From: Girardinichthys multiradiatus
Taxonomy: Eukaryota; Chordata; Actinopteri; Cyprinodontiformes; Goodeidae
DNA: 64,000 nucleotides
Direction: 5' to 3'
Assembly (NCBI RefSeq): GCF_021462225.1
Contig: NC_061817.1
Span: 16,149,810 to 16,213,809 of the forward strand
Part shown: positions 56,878-64,000 of the stretch, one piece after another
How positions within the stretch are numbered: position 1 is the stretch's first letter
Layout: each line of letters opens with the position of its first letter
The notes under the pieces: model-generated
Databases searched by the model: none
Told to the model about the DNA's origin: nothing
Seen by the model: only the letters and a program-made list of their open reading frames with translations
Position numbers and translations under genes: made by a program

Positions 56878-57241
56878 CTGCACAGTTGGTAGCACTGTTG
56901 CCTTTCAGCAAGAAGGTCCTGGGTTTGACTCCTGGCCAGGGGTCTCTCTGCGTGGAGTTTGCATGTTCTACCTGAGCATGTGTGGGTTCTCTCTGGGTAC
57001 TCTGGCTTCCTCCAACAGTCCAAAAACATGACTGTTAGGTTAACTGGTTTCTCTAAATTACCCTTAGGTATGAATGAGTGTGTGCATGGTTGTTTGTCCT
57101 GTGTCTGTGCTGCCCTGCGATGGACTGGCGACCTGTCCAGAGTGTACCCTGCCTCTCGCCCACAGACTGCTGGAGATAGGCACCAGCTTCCCAGCGACCC
57201 ACTATGGAAGAACTGGTATAAAATGGCTGACTGTATAAAAT
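56878..57241 (+). mobile_element. Full-length tRNA-derived teleost SINE
   Basis: The head has GCACAGTTGGTAGCACTGTTG and the B-box GGGTTTGACTCC. The body has GAGTTTGCATGTTCTACCTG, GGCTTCCTCCAACAGTCC, AAAAACATGACTGTTAGG and CTGCGATGGACTGGCGACC, the layout of the Mermaid/HE1-like SINEs of fish. The tail lacks a long simple repeat. The 94-codon frame inside is not a gene. Confidence 0.75.
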
Positions 57242-57469
57242 GAACCTAAAACATCAGGACATTCACATTATAACTTAGAATAGTGCTGATGGCAGTTTTA
57301 ATAAAACGTTTTCTACATCCTTGATAACACAGGAAGTACAGAATAACATTTCACACCTCATAGCAGGTACCCTGTAAGATCTGGGCCATGTGATTTTATA
57401 TTATTTTCATAAAGAGTAGTCCTCTGATGTGGACATCAGCTGCTTGACATGAAAACACACACAGACACA

Positions 57470-57690
57470 TATGTAGCGTTTTGATAACCTTCTAGGGACC
57501 TTCCACTCATTGCTATAACCTAGCCCAGACCCTGACTCCAATCCTAACCTAAACTCAATTCATACCTTAGTCCTAAACCCAACCATTAATCCACATAACC
57601 CATTTATCCTTGTGTGGACCAGGTAAAATGTCCACAGTGTTGGGGTCCTGTCAGGTATTGATCCACACAATGTTACACATACATGCGCAT
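57470..57690. repeat. Dispersed teleost repeat
   Basis: TGCTATAACCTAGCCCAGACC, a CCTAACC-like stretch, CCTTGTGTGGACCAGGTAAA and GGGGTCCTGTCAGGTATTGA match a repeat I know from many fish genomes. The CCTAA words recall telomere-like repeats but are too irregular to be telomeric. Confidence 0.55.
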
Positions 57691-58573
57691 AAACACCCAC
57701 TACTTCATAGCACAAAGACAGATCACATTTAGAGTATGTTGAGTAAGATCCCCTGACCTGACAAAGAATCTGGGTAGAAACAGTGAATGCAGTTAATAGG
57801 CTTATGAATGCCACTACTGAGTTATTAATAATGTGCAAGTAAATCTGATAATTTATCAGTGTGTTGTGAAGCTGCAACACAGGTTTTGTCACATTTTATT
57901 TGAGAGAGACTTGAGATCTTATTCCTTTAGGTTGAATCTTAATACTACTAAAAGCTAAAGTGTCAGACCAGGTTGGGCGCTCCTTTGAATAAAGACCAAA
58001 AAAAAAATGACATTACAGGACTTTTTAATCTGGGCTGTAATGTGCCTCCAAAAACATATTAAAGTGCTTAAACATACTGGCTGTGTAAGTAAAACACCAT
58101 ACAAATCCAAAGATTTATTGAGAAATTTCACTTGACTAAATGGACAGAAATACTGTGCAAAAAACCCCAAGACTCTTACGAGACAGCCACAGCTTTGCTT
58201 CAGTTAACTATTTAAATGTAGTGAAGGTTACAGTGGCTGCTAGGGTTCTTGTAAGTACAGTAAAGACAGGCACATACAGGTCAAAGGCTTGTCTGTAACA
58301 AGAAAAAACTATGTTTAGGTATCAGAACTTGGCAGGCTAGCCTATCATTCTTTGCTCACCCAGTTATTTACTTTTTAACCATTTAAACTCAACTTTAGGG
58401 TCTTAATAGTATAGATTTTTAGCCAGAAGATACAAAAATCAATGATAGTGTATTTCACCTCAACTGAAACCTTCAGAGCTCTGTTGTATTTAATATGTAG
58501 GTCATTCCAGTGTGAACACACAAAGATGAGCTGCATGCTGTTCCTCTGGTGTGTGACTGTGTCCCCTTTAACT
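57691..58573. other. Intergenic sequence downstream of eci1
   Basis: AT-rich sequence, partly the presumed 3' UTR of eci1 (minus). No repeat with clear borders is visible. Confidence 0.4.
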
Positions 58574-61500
58574 CTAGGCCTTCCTCTGTTTCAGCATTTC
58601 CATATACATGCGCAGCGACTTCTGGATGGATTCTTTGGTGATGAAGCTGACAAAGTTTTGGATGTCAGCCTCTCTGTTGGTCCTTAGTTTGTCAATCGTT
58701 GGGTTCCTCATCATGGACTTGGTGATCTGTCTGGCGTGTTCTGCAGGTGAACAGAAGAACAGTTAGTTTCTTTTATCATGTGGAAATAAATTATTAATTA
58801 ATTTTTACAAAGTTATAACTTAAATTTAATTTCCAAACCACTGAAAAAAGGTGACGTCTAACCAGTCTCCATTCATGGGGAACATTTTTTAATTATGGCA
58901 GCTGGAAGTACGTCAAAAATGTTGTTTTTAGGAGAAAAACAAGTAGAGTACCACAGCTGGATAATAATCAAGGACAAATTTTGCTCAGCTATAGCCACTA
59001 AAACCTTTTAGGTCATCACACAAAATATTTAATCAAAAGTATGAATTTTTTAGAGATTAACCCAAAATGAAAAACATGCAAAAAAATAGAGCAGACCTCA
59101 ATAACAAAGCAAAACATAAAATCCTATAAAAAGGGGACATATTCTATTTTTCATGACTGTAGGTTATAGTAAAGGCAATAAAGTTTGTCTATGCAAGAAT
59201 ATTTTGATTTCCATCCTTAGAAAATCAGTACAGCTTCGCACATATAGTCTATGCTATTTCTTTTAAATTCACTGTAATTGTGTACAACGGTCTTTGATTG
59301 CAGTGAAAATACGGTAAATGTTCACCGAAAACAGCAGGAGCACACATTATTGGCACCAATGGTAAAGATAAAACCCTTTCAAATAAAACAATCAAACTTT
59401 TAATTATAATACATTTATTCAGTGGGGAAAAAGTGAATAATTTTTTTTTTAATTATATAAAGCTTGTATTTACACTGTAGTTTTTTTTTTAATGAATTGT
59501 AGAGAATAGTTTCTATGAATTTTCAATTAAGGATCGATACAATAATATAAGTGACATTTCTTTTAGTTGTTGGCCACCAGGCTGGACCCATATTTATTTT
59601 TAGACACCATCTACATGCCAAACTCAAATTTAAACACGTGAAGTCTCATAAACTCCAACCGAACTTTAATTGTCCTGTAGCTCTTAGATCCATCTCTCCT
59701 CCAACACCCTGAATCAAATAGCTCAACTACCTTCGCATCATGCAGTCAGTTTTTACAGAGTCTGCTAATGACCTAATTATTTATCCAGGGTTGCCTCTGC
59801 AGAGACTTCTAAATGTTGCAGGACACCAGCCCTCGAGGACTGGAGATGGAGGACCCTGTTCTACAGAGAGACAGACAGAGAGCAAACAGTAATGGTCTCA
59901 CATCCCTCTGTCTGTATGCTATATGTGCTCCAACCTTGCGAAAGTTTAGAGAAGACAATGAGCTGTGTGGCAGGTGTGGCAATAACTGTGGCACAGATGA
60001 TTTTGGGGAAAACAACCATTTCTCACAATGTGAGATTATCACAGTGAATTAATTCACTCAAATTAAAGTATGCATTTTCCACATATTTTCAACGTGAGAT
60101 AATGCTGCTCTACAAGATGAATTCATATTATGGCCGGAAGTATTCTTTATACCAACAGACTCTGTTTTTATTTTTTGGTTTAGGGATGGAAACTGAATGA
60201 CACAAACCTGACTACTGTACATGACTACAGTGTAAATAATAGGCAGCTTTTAAACAGACACCTGGCAGTAATGTCCTGTGGACACCACAAGGGGGTGGTA
60301 ATGTGCCAAACCTGTTTCGTGAATGTGTAGGCTGTGCAGGGAGGTGGTGTTGAGAGGGTGGAGGTGTTTCATATTCAGAAAAATAATCAAAGTGACACAA
60401 AGTTCAGTCATTTGTTTAAAAGGAAGTTCTTCATTTTCCATTAGACCTAACAGTTTTTTGGACTTAGTAAATTGATCTAGTCTTGTTAGATCCTAAATAT
60501 GTTGCTTGTGTCTAAATTTTTTTTTTATGTTCCTTTAAGAGAATGTTACCAAGATAAACTGTCTCTGAATCTATACCAAGTTAAAGCACCACAGTTGAAA
60601 AGAAAACAAGAGGTTCAGAGTTGATTTTGTGGTGATAACAGACACATTACCTGGAATAGTCAACCACTTGGTCATGGTCTGTGTGGCAACAGTGAAGACC
60701 TGATCTTCCGGCACCAACTGGTCCACCAGTCCTATTTTCAGGGCCTCTGCAGGCTTGTACAGCAGACCCAACTGCAGCGCCACCTCTGTGTTCCGGTGTC
60801 CCACTGTGTTGACCATAGTTTCTTTAAACCTGCAATGACACACATTGAATTGAGCAAGTTTTTCTTATATTCTCAGTGCACTAACATAGTCAGAACCCCT
60901 TACCAGAAAGGTGCTATTATGCCGAGCTTGGTCTCGTTCAGACTGATGGTGTAACGAGGGTTGTCCGCCATGATCCTGTAGTCACACGTCAGAGACAGCA
61001 GACAGCCTCCTGCTGGACTGGAGCCCTGTGGAGGACAACAGGACAGAGGCTGCAATAAAAATGTGGTTCTACAAAGTACCGACGCAGAAGGGCTGAATAC
61101 AAATCAACTTCACAATTTGACATTTTTACTTGTAGTCTTCTGCTTATCCAGGACCGGGTGATGGGGGCAGCAGACTATGCTGAGATGCCCAGACTTCCCT
61201 TTCACAAGCTCCTCTAAGGTGGAGCCCAAGGCGTTCCCAGCACACTCGAGAGACAGTAGTCCCTCCAGCGTGTCCTGGGCCTCCTCCTGGTGGGACGTGC
61301 CTGGAACACCTCCAAAGGGAGGTGTCCAGAAGGCATGCAAAACAGATGCTCAAGCCACCTCAACTGTCTCCTCTCAATGTGGAGGAGCAGCTGCTCCTCC
61401 CAGATGGTTGAGCTCCTCACCCTATCTCTAAGGGAGTGCCTGGCCACCCTGCGGAGGAAGCTCATTTCAGCCGCTTGTATCCAGGCTCTTCTTCTTTTGG

Positions 61501-62360
61501 TCATGACTCAAAGTTCATGCCCATAGGTGAGGGTAGGAACATCAGCCGACTACAAAGGACCGGCACAGCGTCCTCATTACTGCGGTGATCGCTCCATTCT
61601 CCACTCATTCATGAACAAGACCCCGAGATACTTGAACTCCTCCACTTGAGGAAGGAACTCCCCTCCAACCTGGAGAGAATATGCCACCCTTTTCCGGTCG
61701 AGAACCTCATCCCAGCTACTTTACCATCCAGTGGTCCCCAAACCAAACCCTCTCCAACCTTTGGCTGCACCTAGAAATCCTGTCCATGAAAGTTAGGAAC
61801 TTTGGCATCTTTATTCCTCAAAAAGAAATTCCAAAGCAATGTATCATTTTTATTTAAATGTATAACTTTGTACAACTTTCTATTGACCCATCACATAAAA
61901 TCCCCCAAAACACATTTAAGTTTGAGGTTTTAACGTAAAGAAATGTGAAACACTTTAGCAATGCAACACAAGGACAATGGATTGGTTCATACTTACACCG
62001 ATTGCTGCAATCGTGACCATGTTGGAGCCATAAAGTTTCAGCCACATCTCCTGCACGACCTTCCAGAACTCGCCGCAGTGCTCAGGGCTCTTCCCGTACA
62101 TCTCTAAGATATCCAGGCCAGCAGAGAACACCTTGGGCTGGTTCTGGATTGGAGCAAGCCACAAACATGGGCAGGTTCATGGTAAGCTGTCAACATTTAT
62201 AACAACACAGATCTGTACGGTACAGACAGTACCGACGTGATGATGAGGCCTCGGCAGCCCTTATCCATCTCGAGCTTCTCCAAACTAATGCAGAGCTCGG
62301 TGAGGAAATCCAGGCTGAGGCTGTTGACTGGAGGACTCTGCATGTGCATCACTGCCACAC
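58574..62360 (-). CDS. eci1: Enoyl-CoA delta isomerase 1, mitochondrial (first exon(s) missing)
   Basis: Exons on the minus strand: 62360-62233, 62143-61997, 61025-60904, 60829-60651 and 58740-58574 (TAG). Phases agree at all junctions, giving about 247 codons of the usual ~300. Crotonase-fold motifs are in order: VAVMHMQSPPVNSLS, FSAGLDILEM (first oxyanion-hole loop), IGGSSPAGGCLLSL (second loop), ADNPRYTISLNETKLGI (the Glu of NET is the expected catalytic base) and APFWFK. The C-terminus reads NFVSFITKESIQKSLRMYME. ECI1 shifts 3-cis or 3-trans enoyl-CoA to 2-trans in the mitochondrial matrix so that unsaturated fatty acids can enter beta-oxidation. The transit peptide exon is not seen and probably lies beyond 64000. 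A LINE and a Tc1 fragment sit in the second visible intron. Confidence 0.93.
58741..60650. other. Last intron of eci1
   Basis: AT-rich. Near 59817-59870, GCAGGACACCAGCCCTCGAG followed by GACTGGAGATGGAGGACC resembles the tip of a hAT-type element. No coding region is credible. Confidence 0.5.
61137..61805 (-). pseudogene. LINE 3' coding fragment in an eci1 intron
   Basis: Minus-strand frame pieces include RRAWIQAAEMSFLRRVARHS, LLLHIERRQLRWLEHLFCMP, FQARPTRRRPRTRWRDY and an end near LLPPSPGPG. It is the same LINE family as 23430-23823 and 41317-42110. A frameshift lies near 61215-61240 and others beyond 61500. Confidence 0.75.
61810..61965. mobile_element. Tc1 terminal repeat fragment
   Basis: CCCATCACATAAAATCCCCC, ACACATTTAAGTTTGAGGTT and GTAAAGAAATGTGAAACACTT are the inner right arm of the DD34E Tc1 family. 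It directly abuts the LINE fragment. Confidence 0.55.
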
Positions 62361-62814
62361 CTGTAGACAGAGAAGAGTTGCTGATCTTTGGTATAAACAC
62401 TGCAAACATGGAGTCCATGTTTTAATTCAATCATACCTTCCTATTTATAGATTTTTTCCAGAAAGCTGGTAGAACCAGTGTAATGATAACATGGAGAATT
62501 GCCTTTTCTTTTTACATAGTAGGGTCCTGACTGTAAATCACAGTCGGTGTCTTTCTATTCTTGCTGTGTAGGGATAAATATACCCAGGTACCCCGGCCTC
62601 CATCCACATCCCAAAACCATGCATGCTAGGTTTAATGGCAACTCTAAATTATCCTTATGTAATTTGTGACTGTGGTTGCATGTTTTGCTTATTTCCTGCA
62701 TGTCTCTGTGATGGTTGTCTGTTCTGTTCCCCAACTTTGTTTTAGGTTTTGGGAAAGGCTCACCAATCAAACATTCCAAGAATATAGAGTATACTTTTTT
62801 TTTTAAACATTAAT
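62361..62814. other. eci1 intron with a SINE fragment
   Basis: At 62568-62720, CCCAGGTACCCCGGCCTCCA and AAAACCATGCATGCTAGGTT are a decayed middle part of the SINE found at 56878. No exon for the eci1 N-terminus is seen here. Confidence 0.45.
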
Positions 62815-63049
62815 TTAGCTGTTTGATTGGAAGATTGAGGGAGCTAAATACAATGACATCCCGGAAGAAATCCTGTTAAGAGGTTGCAGAAGATTTGAGG
62901 GGCAGAGGTTCCCCTTCCAGCAGGCTAAGCATACAGACAACACTATAAGGTAATGGTTTAGATCAAATCATGGCCAAGTCAAAGTACAGACCTCCATCCC
63001 TTTGAGAATATGTGGCAGGACTTGAAGATTGCTGTTTACTGGAGGGATG
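62815..63049 (+). mobile_element. Tc1 (DD34E) transposase fragment
   Basis: Plus-strand words GGGGCAGAGGTTCCCCTTCC AGCAGG, TAAGCATACAGACAACACTA and ATCCCTTTGAGAATATGTGG CAGGACTTGAAGATTGCTGT follow the order of the C-terminal Tc1 transposase. It is cut at 63050 by the next element. Confidence 0.65.
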
Positions 63050-63051
63050 TA

Positions 63052-64000
63052 CAGGTCCTTCTCAAAATATTAGCATATTGTGATAAAGTTCATTATTTTC
63101 CATAATGTCATGATGAAAATTTTACATTCATATATTTTAGATTCATTGCACACTAACTGAAATATTTCAGGTCTTTTATTGTCTTAATACGGATGATTTT
63201 GGCATACAGCTCATGAAAACCCAAAATTCCTATCTCACAAAATTAGCATATCATTAAAAGGGTCTCTAAACGAGCTATGAACCTAATCATCTGAATCAAC
63301 GAGTTAACTCTAAACACCTGCAAAAGATTCCTGAGGCCTTTAAAACTCCCATCCTGGTTCATCACTCAAAACCCCAATCATGGGTAAGACTGCCGACCTG
63401 ACTGCTGTCCAGAAGGCCACTATTGACACCCTCAAGCAAGAGGGTAAGACACAGAAATACATTTCTGAACGAATAGGCTGTTCCCAGAGTGCTGTATCAA
63501 GGCACCTCAGTGGGAAGTCTGTGGGAAGGAAAAAGTTTGGCAGAAAACGCTGCACAACGAGAAGAGGTGACCGGACCCTGAGGAAGATTGTGGAGAAGGG
63601 CCGATTCCAGACCTTGGGGGACCTGCGGAAGCAGTGGACTGAGTCTGGAGTAGAAACATCCAGAGCCACCGTGCACAGGCATGTGCAGGAAATGGGCTAC
63701 AGGTGCCGCATTCCCCAGACCTGGGCTACAGAGAAGCAGCACTGGACTGTTGCTCAGTGGTCCAAAGTACTTTTTTCGGATGAACGCAAATTCTGCATGT
63801 CATTCGGAAATCAAGGTGCCAGAGTCTGGAGGAAGACTGGGGAGAAGGAAATGCTAAAATGCCAGAAGTCCAGTGTCAAGTACCCACAGTCAGTGATGGT
63901 CTGGGGTGCCGTGTCAGCTGCTGGTGTTGGTCCACTGTGTTTTATCAAGGGCAGGGTCAATGCAGCTAGCTATCAGGAGATTTTGGAGCACTTCATGCTT
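63052..64000 (+). mobile_element. Tc1-like element (fourth family), left part
   Basis: It starts CAGGTCCTTCTCAAAATATT right after TA (63050-63051). A second motif CTCACAAAATTAGCATATCAT near 63234 repeats part of the tip, giving an inverted/direct repeat structure usual in this family. It is inserted in an older Tc1 remnant. The right end is beyond the window. Confidence 0.85.
63380..64000 (+). CDS. Tc1 transposase, N-terminal 207 codons, open to window edge
   Basis: ATG at 63380 opens a frame with no stop up to the end of the window. The N-terminus (GKTADLTAVQKATIDTLKQ) and SERIGCSQSAVSRHLSGKS form the first helix-turn-helix; GDRTLRKIVEKG and ETSRATVHRHVQEMGYRC the second. LFSDERKFCM carries the first catalytic Asp, and VMVWGAVSAAGVGPL follows. 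Compared with what I recall of this family, ~17 residues are missing between CRIPQ and TWATEKQ, in frame. The second Asp and the Glu lie outside the window. It may be a recent copy, but activity cannot be judged. Confidence 0.8.
   Translation, partial: MGKTADLTAVQKATIDTLKQEGKTQKYISERIGCSQSAVSRHLSGKSVGRKKFGRKRCTTRRGDRTLRKIVEKGRFQTLGDLRKQWTESGVETSRATVHRHVQEMGYRCRIPQTWATEKQHWTVAQWSKVLFSDERKFCMSFGNQGARVWRKTGEKEMLKCQKSSVKYPQSVMVWGAVSAAGVGPLCFIKGRVNAASYQEILEHFML

Noticed and set aside
56959..57243. 94-codon plus-strand protein
   Set aside because: It lies wholly within a recognised SINE.
57540..57590. Interstitial telomere repeat
   Set aside because: CCTAAC-like words are irregular and belong to a dispersed teleost repeat.

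Overview
The window looks like nuclear DNA of a ray-finned (teleost) fish. It is AT-rich, has spliced genes with vertebrate-type introns, and is packed with teleost repeats: several Tc1/mariner families, hAT-like ends, L1, L2 and CR1/Rex-like LINEs, tRNA-derived SINEs and endogenous retroviruses. Three runs of exactly 100 N (14953-15052, 34456-34555, 52875-52974) are assembly gaps of unknown real size. Species cannot be fixed from the sequence.

Layout. 1-29 kb is almost wholly mobile DNA. At 3.5-10.3 kb lies a broken two-gene DNA transposon: a CACTA-like (Transposase_21-type) transposase followed by a spliced DUF4806-type gene, split by a Tc1 element. At 11.0-17.5 kb is an endogenous retrovirus remnant with a structured leader carrying four tandem ~186-bp units, a gag-like start, a decayed env and an LTR. 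At 17.6-19.6 kb an L1 remnant is split by a TA-flanked Tc1-type element whose catalytic spacing reads DD36E. At 19.6-23.1 kb are LTR sequence and a second env in reverse orientation. More Tc1, LINE, SINE and MITE-like sequence follows to 29 kb. A single-exon 610-codon gene of unknown function lies at 29.8-31.7 kb.

The right half holds a conserved host block: naa60 (minus, 40.0-52.6 kb, complete 242-codon reading over five coding exons), a dnase1-like gene (plus, 53.3-56.0 kb, first exons not visible) and eci1 (minus, 58.6-62.4 kb, first exon(s) not visible). Relatives of these genes lie in human 16p13.3. They act separately: Golgi-side N-terminal acetylation, DNA cleavage, and mitochondrial oxidation of unsaturated fatty acids. 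Their introns have taken in nested transposons. The last naa60 intron has AT-AC ends with a textbook U12-type donor and branch site.

Most unusual points: (1) the retroviral-type leader array, where each unit folds into four small hairpins, three with 9-nt loops fitting RCCRNNAAR, and one stem changes by compensating pairs between units; (2) the two-gene CACTA-like/DUF4806 transposon flanked on both sides by related GGGACCCA-type repeats; (3) the AT-AC intron of naa60; (4) a probable AG-to-AA acceptor change in dnase1. All calls come from reading the sequence; no searches were run.
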